Assembly: GCF_902497555.1 (NCBI RefSeq) | Contig: NZ_CABVGP010000001.1 | Location: 2,894,501 to 2,958,500 of the forward strand | Direction of reading: 5' to 3' | DNA: 64,000 nt | From: Amycolatopsis camponoti | GTDB lineage: Bacteria > Actinomycetota > Actinomycetes > Mycobacteriales > Pseudonocardiaceae | Shown here: piece by piece, positions 43,489-51,946 of the stretch | How positions within the stretch are numbered: the first letter of the stretch is position 1 | How the letters are laid out: each line of letters opens with the position of its first letter | Made by a program: the position numbers and the translations under genes | Notes under the pieces: generated by a model | What the model was told of the DNA's origin: nothing | Databases searched by the model: none | What the model saw: only the letters and a program-made list of their open reading frames with translations

Positions 43489-44505
43489 TTACTTCTCCTC
43501 TTTGAGAATCTCGTTGCCGTGCGTGATGAGCAGCGGGACGCCGGCCCCGACGCCCTCGAAGCCCGCTCCGACCGTCTGGCCCTTGCTGTGGCGGTAGTGG
43601 ATGCCTTCCAGGATCACGGCGAGCTTGAAGAACGCGAAGCTGACGTACCAGTCGAGCTGCGCTACGTCCCGGCCCGAGCGTTCGGCGTAGCGGGCGACGA
43701 CCTGGTCGGTGGTCGGGTAGCCCGGTGCCGAGCTGGCGTTGGACACGAACTGCAGCGACACCTTGTCGCGCTCGGCGTAGGCCACCAGCAGCGCGAGGTC
43801 GGTCAGCGGATCGCCCAGCGTCGACATCTCCCAGTCGAGCACCGCCGAGATGGTGTCGTTCTTGTCGACCAGGACGTTGTCGAGCCGGTAGTCGCCGTGG
43901 ATGATCGACGGCTTGCCGGACACCGGGACGGTCGCGGCGAGCCGGTCGTGCAGCTCCTCGATGCCGTCCAGGTCGCGGCTGCGCGAGGCGTCGAGCTGCT
44001 TCTTCCAGCGTCGCAGCTGCCGTTCCAGGAAGCCCTCGGGACGGCCGAAGTCCCCGAGCCCGACGGCGGCCGGGTCGACGGCGTGCAGGTCGACGAGCGT
44101 GTCGACCAGCGCGTCGGCGATGACCCGGGTGCGGGCCTCGCCGAGCTCCGCGAGCTCCTCGGCACTGCGGTAGGGCGTACCCTCGACGAAGCTCATGACG
44201 TAGAACTGCGCGCCGACGACGTCGGCGTCCTCGCAGAGCAGGATCGCTTCGGGCACCGGCACGGCGGTGTCGCGCAGGCCGGAGATCACCCGGAACTCGC
44301 GGGTCATGTCGTGCGCGGTGGGCAGCACGTGCCCGAGCGGCGGGCGGCGCACCACCCAGCGCGACCGGCCGTCGCTCACCACGTAGGTGAGGTTCGACCG
44401 GCCGCCCTCGACGACGTCCGCGGTCAGGTCCCCGGCGACCAGGCCGGGCCGGTGCGCGTCCAGGTGGGCACGCAGGCGGTCCAGGTCGAGTCCTGGCGGG
44501 TTCAT
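43489..44505 (-). CDS. APH-type phosphotransferase (ACAD10/11 kinase-domain-like)
   Basis: A 338-residue kinase of the aminoglycoside-phosphotransferase fold. The nucleotide loop is EGGRSNLTY, the catalytic loop HGDYRLDNVLVD and the metal-binding segment LDWEMSTLGDPLTDL. These match the kinase half of ACAD10/11 and LvaA more than antibiotic kinases. It probably phosphorylates the 4-hydroxyl of an acyl-CoA. ATG 44505 follows GAGGAGG; the operator at 44536 is 33 bp upstream. It heads the kinase plus three-dehydrogenase operon. Confidence 0.87.
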   Translation of the reverse strand: MNPPGLDLDRLRAHLDAHRPGLVAGDLTADVVEGGRSNLTYVVSDGRSRWVVRRPPLGHVLPTAHDMTREFRVISGLRDTAVPVPEAILLCEDADVVGAQFYVMSFVEGTPYRSAEELAELGEARTRVIADALVDTLVDLHAVDPAAVGLGDFGRPEGFLERQLRRWKKQLDASRSRDLDGIEELHDRLAATVPVSGKPSIIHGDYRLDNVLVDKNDTISAVLDWEMSTLGDPLTDLALLVAYAERDKVSLQFVSNASSAPGYPTTDQVVARYAERSGRDVAQLDWYVSFAFFKLAVILEGIHYRHSKGQTVGAGFEGVGAGVPLLITHGNEILKEEK

Positions 44506-44535
44506 CCAGCCTCCTCAAGCATGTTGCGAGGGAGC

Positions 44536-44553
44536 ATACCGACTAGTCGGTAT
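44536..44553. promoter_or_regulatory. Shared lipid-regulon operator, copy 4 (18-bp palindrome)
   Basis: ATACCGACTAGTCGGTAT is a perfect 18-bp palindrome, 33 bp before the APH kinase start. The inner 14 bases (44538-44551) align with the other four copies. Confidence 0.78.
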
Positions 44554-44568
44554 GACGTACAGAGTGCA

Positions 44569-44609
44569 CCGGGAAGCGTCACTTTCGCGGGGAAAGTGAC
44601 GCTTCCCGG
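44569..44609 (-). terminator. Terminator of the fabG-maoC operon
   Basis: CCGGGAAGCGTCACTTTC (44569-44586) pairs perfectly with GAAAGTGACGCTTCCCGG (44592-44609) around a 5-nt loop: 18 bp of stem, 7 bp after the MaoC stop. It separates this operon from the operator of the next. Confidence 0.82.
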
Positions 44610-44615
44610 ATGGCA

Positions 44616-45068
44616 TCACGCCAGGAAACGCGTCACCCACTCGGCGACGCAAGCGGGCTTCGCCTCGCCGTCGATCTCGACGGTCCACTTCGACACCGCC
44701 TGCTTGCCGCCGGGGATGTCGGTGACCTCCACCAGCTCGGCCCCGGCGCGCACCTTCGAGCCGACCTTCACCGGCTGCGGGAAGCGGACCTTGTTGAGGC
44801 CGTAGTTGATGCCCATCTTGATGCCGTTGACCTTGTAGATCTTCGGGCCGAACGCCGAGAGGAGCGACAGCGTCAGGAAGCCGTGGGCGATGGTGCCGCC
44901 GAACGGGCCCGCGGTCGCCATCGGCTCGTCGACGTGGATCCACTGGTGGTCGTCGGTGGCGTCGGCGAACAGGTTCACCCGGTCCTGGGTGACCTTCAGC
45001 CACTCGCTGTACCCGAGGTGCTCGCCGACCGCGGCGGCGAAGGCGTCCAGGTTCTCGAATTCGCGCAT
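44616..45068 (-). CDS. MaoC-like (R)-specific enoyl-CoA hydratase
   Basis: A 150-residue hotdog-fold hydratase. The active-site region FADATDDHQWIHVD holds the Asp and His of MaoC/PhaJ hydratases, followed by GGTIAHGFLTLSLLS. It hydrates trans-2-enoyl-CoA to (R)-3-hydroxyacyl-CoA. It starts 5 bp after the FabG-like gene, which should oxidise or form the same (R)-3-hydroxyacyl intermediate. Confidence 0.9.
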   Translation of the reverse strand: MREFENLDAFAAAVGEHLGYSEWLKVTQDRVNLFADATDDHQWIHVDEPMATAGPFGGTIAHGFLTLSLLSAFGPKIYKVNGIKMGINYGLNKVRFPQPVKVGSKVRAGAELVEVTDIPGGKQAVSKWTVEIDGEAKPACVAEWVTRFLA

Positions 45069-45073
45069 CGGCC

Positions 45074-45835
45074 TCAGTCCTTCGGTCCGCCGGCGGCGTA
45101 GATGACCTGGCCGGAGATGAACCCGGCGCCCTCGCTGACCAGGAACGAGGCCAGGTTCGCGATGTCGTCGGGCGTGCCGACGCGCTGCACCGGGATCTGC
45201 GTCGCGGCCGCGGCCTTGAAGTCCTCGAAGCCCATGCCGAGGCGCTCGGCCGTCGCGGCGGTCATGTCGGTGGCGATGAACCCCGGCGCGATCGCGTTGG
45301 CGGTGACGTTGAACTTGCCCAGCTCGATGGCGAGGGTCTTGGTGAAGCCCTGCATGCCGGCCTTCGCGGCGGAGTAGTTGACCTGGCCGCGGTTGCCCAG
45401 CGCCGACGTGCTGGAGAGGTTGACGATCCGGCCGTACTTCTCCTGGGTCATGTACTTCTGCACCGCGCGAGTCATCAGGAACGAGCCCTTGAGGTGCACG
45501 CCGAGCACGGAGTCCCAGTCCTGCTCGGTCATCTTGAAGATCAGGTTGTCGCGGGTGATGCCGGCGTTGTTGATCAGCACGACGGGCGGGCCGAGCTCAT
45601 CGGCGACGCGGGTGACGGCGGCCTCGACCTGTTCGGCGTCACTGACGTCCAGGGCGACCCCGACGGCCTTGCCGCCCTTGGCGACGATGGCTTCGGCACC
45701 CTGCTTGACGCCGGCCTCGTCCAAGTCCAGCAGCGCGACGGCGAAGCCGTCATCGGCCAGCCGCGCGGCAACGGCGGCACCGATGCCGCGGCCGGCACCG
45801 GTGACCACGGCGACACGGGAAGGGGAATCGGTCAC
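45074..45835 (-). CDS. fabG: FabG-like 3-oxoacyl reductase/dehydrogenase
   Basis: A 253-residue SDR: TGAGRGIG, INNAGITRDN, catalytic Ser and YSAAK, and the FabG-type C-terminal DDIANLASFLVSEGAGFISGQ (in two parts). It interconverts 3-oxoacyl and (R)-3-hydroxyacyl thioesters. GTG 45835 is chosen with GAGGAGG six bases upstream; a longer open frame to 46018 would run through the operator. It is first in the operon with MaoC, and the shared operator is 43 bp upstream. Confidence 0.88.
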   Translation of the reverse strand: MTDSPSRVAVVTGAGRGIGAAVAARLADDGFAVALLDLDEAGVKQGAEAIVAKGGKAVGVALDVSDAEQVEAAVTRVADELGPPVVLINNAGITRDNLIFKMTEQDWDSVLGVHLKGSFLMTRAVQKYMTQEKYGRIVNLSSTSALGNRGQVNYSAAKAGMQGFTKTLAIELGKFNVTANAIAPGFIATDMTAATAERLGMGFEDFKAAAATQIPVQRVGTPDDIANLASFLVSEGAGFISGQVIYAAGGPKD

Positions 45836-45877
45836 GGAGGACCTCCTCGTCGTTGAGAAGCGGGTTCGCTTGAGCCT

Positions 45878-45891
45878 ACTAAGCGGTTGGT
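45878..45891 (+). promoter_or_regulatory. Shared lipid-regulon operator, copy 5
   Basis: ACTAAGCGGTTGGT, 43 bp before the FabG-like start. Thirteen of 14 bases match copy 1 apart from the first base and one T for C. Confidence 0.6.
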
Positions 45892-46242
45892 CACCGAGCC
45901 TACGGCTTCGGCCCGGTTTTCCGGTGCCAACGTACGCAGGATTCCGCTCGGCCGCCCGGCCCGCGCGGGTTTGCCGAGGAAGCCCGGGGTGCGGCCCGGC
46001 GCCGGTGGCCAAGGTCACACGGCGCGCTCATTCCTCCAGCGCGGCGGCCGAGGCTGCCTTGCGCGTGCTCCTGGGCGACGTCGTCGGCCGAGAGACAGGA
46101 GAAGGTCGCGCCCGCCCATGCGCGCCGGGCGGTACCGCACCGCGTCCTGAACCAGGGGGTCGAGGTCCTCCTTCGTCAGGTGTCCGGCCGGCCTCGATGC
46201 TGCCTCGCACCTCTGCGAAAGGCTGGTCCGGTGCTTCCCCGA
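45892..46242. other. Intergenic region, possible decayed gene fragment
   Basis: No complete gene is visible. On the minus strand about 46080-46182 reads HLTKEDLDPLVQDAVRYRP followed by ARMGGRDLLLSL, which looks more protein-like than the surroundings but has no clear start or matching upstream part. It may be the remnant of a gene or chance. The rest holds no feature I recognise. Confidence 0.35.
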
Positions 46243-49200
46243 TCACCTCGTCCGGGTGCCTCCCGAGGTGATGTCGGCCGGGGTCAGCGCCCGGTTCCAC
46301 ACCACGACGTCGTCGACGCCGCCGGGCCAGAAGTCGCTGTGCCGGCCGCCCGATACCGCGCGGCCGATCGCTAGTGGGCCGGGTGCCGCGTCGCCCGTGA
46401 GCTGGGTCCACGTCTTGGCCTGCGCCACGCCGTCGACGTACAGCACGTAGGTGCCGGCGTCGGCGTCGTGCACGCCGGTCAGGTGGTACCAGCGCCCGGC
46501 TTGCGGCGCCGCGTCCGACAGGGCTCTGCCCGAGCTGGTCGAGAACGCCAGGCGGTCGTCGGCGGCCGAATACTGGAGGTAGAACCCGCTGCTCGGGTCG
46601 CCGTCCTGGCTGACCGCGGTCGCCCACGAACCCGTGTGGTCCAGCCGGACCCACGCGCTGACCGAGTAGTTGCCGGTGGTGTCCAGGACGGGCCCGCTCG
46701 TCTGCGCGTACTGGCTCGACCCGTCGAGCTGCAGCGCCGTGCCGGTCACGCCGGGAACCCAGGCGGGGGAGCCGGTCAGGGTGGCGTCGTGGGACCCGGC
46801 GGTGTCGTGGGCGATCGCGCCGGCGCCCTCGTCGAGTCGCCAGGCGCCGACCGGGTCGTGCCGGCCGGCCGGGTGGGCGACCTGGACGTTCTGCCGCTGG
46901 TGCGTGGTTTTCGTGCCGCCGGCGGGGCCGCGGTAGGACGCTTTCGCGATCAGCGTCGCGGCGCTGCCCGGCTCGGCGCCCGCCGGGGCGGTCAGGGTGT
47001 AGCGCCACGTCCGGGCCTGGCCGGGCGGGATCGCGGCGGCGGGCGCGCCGGCGGGGGTGGCCGACCAGCCGTCCGGTAGGGCGAGGCTCACCCTCGGGGC
47101 GATGAGCGGGCTTCGGCTCGTGTTGGTCACCGTGACGTCGAGCGGTGTGCTGCGGTCGACCGTCACGACACCGTTGGCGTTGGCCGGCCCGACGGCGATC
47201 CGGGCGTCCGGGCTCGACGGCGTCCACGACTGGAACTCGGTGACGCCGACGAAGGCACCCGGCGGGTTGGTGAACACGAGCCGGACCTTGCTGGTGGTCA
47301 GCGTGGGGAACGTGATGCGGTTGACGCCGTTGCCGACCGGGCTCGCCGGCGCGCGGACCTGGCCGGGCACCTCCTGCCAGGCCGAGCCGGTCCAGTACTC
47401 GAGGCGGTAGGCGGCGGCCGGCTTGACCCCGCCGCCGTCGTCGTAGCCGTGCCAGCGGATGTCGGAAACCGGTGTGGGGGCGCCGAAGTCGACGCCGTAG
47501 AAGTCGCTGGCGTTCGGTGAGGCGTAGTTGGTCCAGCGGGTGTTTTCCGGCACCTCGTTGTACCAGACCTTGCCGTCGAGGGCGTTCCACGCGTTGTCGT
47601 AGGTCCAGGTGTAGGAGGTGATCGGCCGGGGGTAGCCCGTGCGCAGCGGGTTGGCGGCGTCGTTGACGAGGTCGTCGGACGGGGGGAGGAGGGGACGGCC
47701 GACGTCGATGGTGGTGTCGCGCAAGGTCGTGGAGTGCCGGACGAGCTTCCCGTCGAGGTAGAGGTTCATCCCGGCGCCCTGCCCGTAGTGCTGGCCGTCG
47801 CGGTCCCACAGCACGGTGACGTTGTGCCCGTGGTAGGGCACGTTCTCGGCGGCGAAATGGTCCCATGTGGACGGTGTGAGCGGCCGGATCGCCAAGGTGT
47901 CGCCGGTTTGCGGGCGGAGGCCGATCAGTCCGGAAAGGACGAGGTCGGTGTAGGTGGAGTGGTTGTAGTCCTCGCTGTGGCCGGCGCCGTCGTAGATCCA
48001 CGCGTCGCGGTCCGGGTCGTGGGCCTCGGCGACGTACGGTTTGCCGTTCTTGGTCTGGGTCTTCGCGTACGTGGCCAGCGCCTTCGCGTAGTCGTCCCGG
48101 GAGATCGTGGCCTGCGCGGGGTAGTCGTCGAGCAGGTTCGCCATGCCGGTGAGGGTCTGCGAGGTGGCGAAGGGCCAGCTCGGTCCGTCCCAGCGGCAGC
48201 AGTTGCCGGCGTCCTTCATGAAGAACGGGCTGCGGCGCTCGGCGGTGGTCGGGCCGTAGGTGCTCGCGAACCCGCTGGGGTCGAGCAGCTGGGACCACGC
48301 CGTGCTGTCGGCCGGTTGGGCGGCGCCGAACATCCAGGGGAGGTAGCCGATCTGCTCGCGGCTGCCGGACAGCCGGTGGCTCGGGTTGTCGTCGCGGGCC
48401 ATGGCGTAGTAGAAGCCGCGTTTCGGGTCCCACAGCCATTTCCGCAAGGCGGTCTTGAGCTGGGCGGCGCGCTGGGCGTACTCGGTGGCGAGCCGGTGGT
48501 CGCCGGTGGAGTCCGCGATCCTGCTGATCGCGACGGCGTCGCCGTACTGGTAGGAGTTGAGCGTCGGCCGGTACCCGGCACCGCCGTGGTACGGGTTGGG
48601 TGACTCGTAGGACGAGGCGGAGAACTCCATGGCGTCCCACACCGGGACCGACCAGTAGAGGCCCAGGTCGGGGTTGTACTGCTTGTCCCAGCCGCGGTAC
48701 TGGCGCACGAGGGCCGGGAGCAGTTCGCGCAGCGGCGTGAAATCGCCGGTCACCTGGGCTTGGCCGTAGGCGGAGGTGGCGAGCCAGACGCTGTACTCGT
48801 GCGCCCAGTCGGTGGTGTCGGCGTTGACGTCCTCGGTGGCGGGCTTGGCGCCCGCGCCGGGGCCGGTGAGCCAGAACTTGAGGTAGTCCTGGCTGTAGCC
48901 GGGATCGCGCAGCCAGCGTCCCTCGGTCAGCTGGTGTCCGGCGGCGGCGTTGATCGCCTGGTAGGGCGCGGCGTACCCGCAGCAGTCGAGGAACTCCGTC
49001 GAGATCCAGCCGTCGGCGGGGTTGGTGTAGCGCAGGTGCTCCTTGAAGACGCGCCAGCGGTAGTAGTAGACGCTCTGCATCGTGGCGTCGGGCAGGTCCA
49101 CGAACGGGATGTTCGTTTCGTACCAGGCAGGATCGGCGTAGCCGGCGAGGGCGGAGGCGTGGTCGAGGAAATGCGTCCCCGTCGCCGCCACCGGTGCCGG

Positions 49201-49326
49201 GCGGTCCCCGGGTGCCGCGCCGGCGACGCCGGAGAGCGCGACCTGGGCAGCGAGGCAAGCGGTGGCCAGCCAGCCGATCGCGCCGGGTCCGCGCCGGTTA
49301 CGTCTCCACGACAGCTGCCTGCGCAT
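46243..49326 (-). CDS. Large secreted MGH1-like glycosidase with discoidin and LamG domains
   Basis: A 1027-residue exported protein with a signal peptide (about 1-38). An (alpha/alpha)6-barrel glycosidase region (about 60-520) shows TEFLDCCGYAAPYQ, WSVPVWDAMEFSASSYE, PFFMKDAGNCCRWDG and HSEDYNHSTYTDL, similar to GH63/MGH1-type hydrolases. An F5/8 discoidin-like domain (about 560-700, NASDFYGVDFGAP), an NPCBM/NEW3-like domain (LDVTVTNTSRSPLI) and a C-terminal LamG domain (GSSQYAQTSGPV, YSVSAWVRLDHTG) follow. ATG 49326 is fixed by GGGAGG five bases upstream. The substrate is probably a plant or fungal polysaccharide. A LacI-like palindrome covers the promoter. Confidence 0.85.
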   Translation of the reverse strand: MRRQLSWRRNRRGPGAIGWLATACLAAQVALSGVAGAAPGDRPAPVAATGTHFLDHASALAGYADPAWYETNIPFVDLPDATMQSVYYYRWRVFKEHLRYTNPADGWISTEFLDCCGYAAPYQAINAAAGHQLTEGRWLRDPGYSQDYLKFWLTGPGAGAKPATEDVNADTTDWAHEYSVWLATSAYGQAQVTGDFTPLRELLPALVRQYRGWDKQYNPDLGLYWSVPVWDAMEFSASSYESPNPYHGGAGYRPTLNSYQYGDAVAISRIADSTGDHRLATEYAQRAAQLKTALRKWLWDPKRGFYYAMARDDNPSHRLSGSREQIGYLPWMFGAAQPADSTAWSQLLDPSGFASTYGPTTAERRSPFFMKDAGNCCRWDGPSWPFATSQTLTGMANLLDDYPAQATISRDDYAKALATYAKTQTKNGKPYVAEAHDPDRDAWIYDGAGHSEDYNHSTYTDLVLSGLIGLRPQTGDTLAIRPLTPSTWDHFAAENVPYHGHNVTVLWDRDGQHYGQGAGMNLYLDGKLVRHSTTLRDTTIDVGRPLLPPSDDLVNDAANPLRTGYPRPITSYTWTYDNAWNALDGKVWYNEVPENTRWTNYASPNASDFYGVDFGAPTPVSDIRWHGYDDGGGVKPAAAYRLEYWTGSAWQEVPGQVRAPASPVGNGVNRITFPTLTTSKVRLVFTNPPGAFVGVTEFQSWTPSSPDARIAVGPANANGVVTVDRSTPLDVTVTNTSRSPLIAPRVSLALPDGWSATPAGAPAAAIPPGQARTWRYTLTAPAGAEPGSAATLIAKASYRGPAGGTKTTHQRQNVQVAHPAGRHDPVGAWRLDEGAGAIAHDTAGSHDATLTGSPAWVPGVTGTALQLDGSSQYAQTSGPVLDTTGNYSVSAWVRLDHTGSWATAVSQDGDPSSGFYLQYSAADDRLAFSTSSGRALSDAAPQAGRWYHLTGVHDADAGTYVLYVDGVAQAKTWTQLTGDAAPGPLAIGRAVSGGRHSDFWPGGVDDVVVWNRALTPADITSGGTRTR

Positions 49327-49342
49327 CGAGCCTCCCGAGAGC

Positions 49343-49358
49343 TTTACAACGTTGTAAA
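49343..49358. promoter_or_regulatory. LacI-type operator
   Basis: TTTACAACGTTGTAAA, a perfect 16-bp palindrome with central CG, the classical form of LacI-family sites in actinobacteria. It is 17 bp upstream of the glycosidase start. No LacI gene is in the window. Confidence 0.72.
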
Positions 49359-49430
49359 ACACAGACTCGACCACTATCGCTCAAGAAGACTCAAAAAGGA
49401 ACACTCCGATGGCGAAGCTGTCCGCGAGCA

Positions 49431-50309
49431 CTAGGCCATCTCGGTGTCCGGGCTGTCGGTGAACGCCCGGACGAACGAAGACACGCAGACCTCCGGAGTT
49501 CGCAGCGACGCGACGATGTGCCCGTCGATGCTCAGCGGCGGGTCGAGCGGCACCGCGCGGACCCGGCGCGCGGCGAACCCGGCCAGTTGTTCCGCCGTCA
49601 GCAGCGTCCAGGACCCGTGCCCGCCGCCGATCTCGATGAGGACGGTGAGGACCGAGCCGCCCGACCGTCCCGTCGCCCCCGGGCCGGCCCGGTGCAGGGC
49701 CGAGGTGACCGCGTCGTGCGACGCCGGATCCTCCTCACGGGCGGGCAGGCGCAGGTCGGCTCGGTCCAGGTTGGTCAACGACACCGCCGGCAGGCCGGCC
49801 GCCGGGTGCTCGTCGGACACCACGGCCAGCAGCGACTCGGACCACGCGCGCACCACCCGGACGCCGTCCGCCTCCACCTGACCCCGCACCAGCGCCAGGT
49901 CCAGCTCGCCGCCCCGGACCGCCGCGAGCCGGGCGGGAACCGGCAGGTCCACGAGCGACACCTGAGCGGGCCGGACCTCGTCGAGCAGGAGCTCCGCGGC
50001 GCGTTCCAGCCGCGCGGTCAGGCCTGGCGCGACACCGATCCGCAGGTGGGCGGCGGGTTCTCCGGCGACCACGCGCACGCGCGCCGCGGCGGCGAGCGTC
50101 TCCCGGGCGGCCTCCAGGACGCGTACACCGGCCGGGGTGAGCCGGACGTGCCGCGGCGAGCGGTCGAACAGCCGGATGCCGAGGTCCCGTTCGAGCCGCG
50201 CGATCTGGTGGCTCACCGCCGGCTGCACGATGTCGAGCCGCTCGGCGGCCCGGCCGAAGTGCAGCTCCTCGGCAACGGTCACGAAGTACCGCAGCGCGCG
50301 CAGTTCCAC
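49431..50309 (-). CDS. LysR-family regulator
   Basis: A 292-residue LysR protein: helix-turn-helix LHFGRAAERLDIVQPAVSHQIARLE (in parts), then a two-lobed effector domain (HLRIGVAPGL, DLALVRG). GTG 50309 is chosen behind GGGGAGGGG rather than the upstream ATG. It is divergent from the flavin-dependent oxidoreductase at 50405, the usual arrangement for a LysR protein and its target. Confidence 0.88.
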   Translation of the reverse strand: MELRALRYFVTVAEELHFGRAAERLDIVQPAVSHQIARLERDLGIRLFDRSPRHVRLTPAGVRVLEAARETLAAAARVRVVAGEPAAHLRIGVAPGLTARLERAAELLLDEVRPAQVSLVDLPVPARLAAVRGGELDLALVRGQVEADGVRVVRAWSESLLAVVSDEHPAAGLPAVSLTNLDRADLRLPAREEDPASHDAVTSALHRAGPGATGRSGGSVLTVLIEIGGGHGSWTLLTAEQLAGFAARRVRAVPLDPPLSIDGHIVASLRTPEVCVSSFVRAFTDSPDTEMA

Positions 50310-50404
50310 GGCCCCTCCCCAGCACCGCCACGATGACAAAAAGTGATCGCTGAGCAGTCTAGGTGGGTCTGGTTCCGCCGGGCGCCTCCGGCTGGGATGG
50401 AGGC

Positions 50405-51253
50405 ATGCACATCGGCACCGGCTTGATCAGTCCCCCGTCCCCGTCCGAGGTGGTGGCCGCGGCGGCCGACGCCGCCGACCGCGGCCTCGACAGCTTCTGG
50501 ACCAACCAAAACCCCGGCGGGTGGGACCCCCTGACCCTGCTGGCCTCCCTGCGCCGCCGGCCGGCCGAGGTCGGCACGGCCATCGTCGCCACCTACCCCC
50601 GCCACCCCGTGACCACCGCGACCGAAGCACTGACCGTCCAGGCCGCCGCCGGCGGTCTCACCCTGGGCGTCGGCCCCAGCCACGCCTGGTACGTCCAAGA
50701 CCAGCTCGGTCTCCCGTACACCTCCCCGTTGCGGCACACCCGCGAATACCTCACCGTGCTGCGCCCCCTGCTGCGCGGCGAACCCGTGCGGTTCGACGGC
50801 GAGTTCTTCACCGTCGACACCCGTCTCGAGATCACCGCCCCGGCACCCGCCCTCCTGCTGTCGGCGCTCGGTCCACGCATGCTCGAGCTGGCCCACGACC
50901 TCGCCGACGGGGTGGCCGCCGCCTGGGTCACGCCGGACATGGTGGCCGAGCACATCGCCCCGCGCGCGGCCCCCGGCGCGCGCATCGTGGCCCAGGCCGT
51001 CACCCTGCTCAGCCCGGACCCCGACCGCGCCCGCGGCGACTTCGCCGGACAGCTCGCCGCGGTCGGCCGGATGCCCGCGTACCGCGCATCACTCGACCGC
51101 GCGGGACTCGCCGGCCCCGCCGACACGCTGGTCATCGGCGACGAGACAACCGTGACCGACGCGGTGAAGCGCTATCAGGACGCCGGGGTGACCGACTTGA
51201 TCGTCGTTCCCCTCAACGACCGGAGCCGCACACTGGACCTCCTGCGCACCTGA
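50405..51253 (+). CDS. LLM-class flavin-dependent oxidoreductase
   Basis: A 282-residue luciferase-like protein of the F420- or FMN-dependent class: MHIGTGLISPP, DRGLDSFWTNQN, TLGVGPSHAWYVQDQLG, LLLSALGPRMLELA and TDLIVVPLND. This resembles the F420-dependent LLM group, which is common in actinomycetes, but the cofactor cannot be settled by eye. ATG 50405 has GGAGG only one base away, so initiation may be unusual; GTG 50363 is an alternative. It ends at a shared terminator with the I36-like gene. Confidence 0.82.
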   Translation: MHIGTGLISPPSPSEVVAAAADAADRGLDSFWTNQNPGGWDPLTLLASLRRRPAEVGTAIVATYPRHPVTTATEALTVQAAAGGLTLGVGPSHAWYVQDQLGLPYTSPLRHTREYLTVLRPLLRGEPVRFDGEFFTVDTRLEITAPAPALLLSALGPRMLELAHDLADGVAAAWVTPDMVAEHIAPRAAPGARIVAQAVTLLSPDPDRARGDFAGQLAAVGRMPAYRASLDRAGLAGPADTLVIGDETTVTDAVKRYQDAGVTDLIVVPLNDRSRTLDLLRT

Positions 51254-51288
51254 ACCGGCTGCGCTGACCACCCGAACCACACACGCGA

Positions 51289-51326
51289 GCCCATGCCGGG
51301 CGGGTACCGGATTTCCCGGCATGGGC
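51289..51326. terminator. Bidirectional terminator
   Basis: GCCCATGCCGGG (51289-51300) and CCCGGCATGGGC (51315-51326) form a 12-bp stem with a 14-nt loop between the convergent oxidoreductase and I36-like genes. Confidence 0.78.
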
Positions 51327-51363
51327 CCGGTGACGACCTCGAGCGCGACACCGCGACTCTGCG

Positions 51364-51816
51364 TCAACTCACGAATTTGATGGACTCATCGAGAAATTTC
51401 GCCTGGTACAGATCCGATTGCTGCCCGTTGGCGGTGAACAGGTCCGAGGTGCTCTTGTAGTTGACGTTGGTGAACACCCGGACGTTGTGGTCCGTGAGGT
51501 TTCGCGCCGACCTGGCGTTTTGCCAGACGCACAGCCCGCTGCCGGTTCCGCTTCCACGGAACTCGTAGCAGGACGGCTGGTTCGGACCGAGGTTGGGAAT
51601 GTCGCCGACGGCGAAGTCGGACACCGCCCCGCCGGACACGCCCGTCGGGTAGTAGAACAGGCAGAACTCTCCGGACTCGCAGATGCCGTTGCGCGCGGTG
51701 CCCGCGTGGGCCGTGCCGGCCAGGGGTATCGCCAACCCGACGACGGCGCCGGCCACGGCCACCAGCCTGGCTGTCCTCGAGCCGCCGGAGCGGCGCACCT
51801 TCGTGCTGGTTCCCAT
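51364..51816 (-). CDS. Small secreted peptidase-inhibitor I36-like protein
   Basis: A 150-residue exported protein. The signal peptide ends at about residue 38 (AGTAHAG). The mature domain opens ICESGEFCLFYYPTG, contains SDFAVGDIPNLG, then CYEFRGSGTGSGLCVWQNARS, broken here as CYEFRG and GLCVWQNARS, and ends in an aromatic/charged tail. This matches the I36 inhibitor/beta-gamma-crystallin-like fold, with four Cys for two disulfides. ATG 51816 follows GAGGGAG. It is divergent from the SARP regulator and has direct repeats in the shared promoter. Confidence 0.83.
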   Translation of the reverse strand: MGTSTKVRRSGGSRTARLVAVAGAVVGLAIPLAGTAHAGTARNGICESGEFCLFYYPTGVSGGAVSDFAVGDIPNLGPNQPSCYEFRGSGTGSGLCVWQNARSARNLTDHNVRVFTNVNYKSTSDLFTANGQQSDLYQAKFLDESIKFVS

Positions 51817-51861
51817 CTGGATCTCCCTCTCGTCACCACGTGTTCCTTGACGACGGAAGCC

Positions 51862-51890
51862 TCGCAGTGGTCGCTGCAGCCGCACTGCAG
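51862..51890. promoter_or_regulatory. Direct repeats resembling a SARP site
   Basis: CTGCAG at 51874 and again at 51885, exactly 11 bp apart, with a weaker TCGCAG at 51862 (12 bp away). SARP proteins bind short direct repeats spaced by one helical turn. It lies between the divergent I36-like and SARP genes. Confidence 0.45.
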
Positions 51891-51946
51891 TCTTACGGAA
51901 AGTAGCTGGTCGGAGGTACGATCCAGCCAGGGAGGGGGGCGTTGGC

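Noticed and set aside
43489..44505. Aminoglycoside resistance kinase
   Set aside because: Motifs and the dehydrogenase neighbour fit the ACAD10/11-type kinase domain better than antibiotic kinases.
46028..49258. 1076-codon open frame on the minus strand
   Set aside because: It is a shifted frame of the secreted glycosidase; the product is Arg/Pro-rich. Only its last part touches the possible fragment near 46080-46182.
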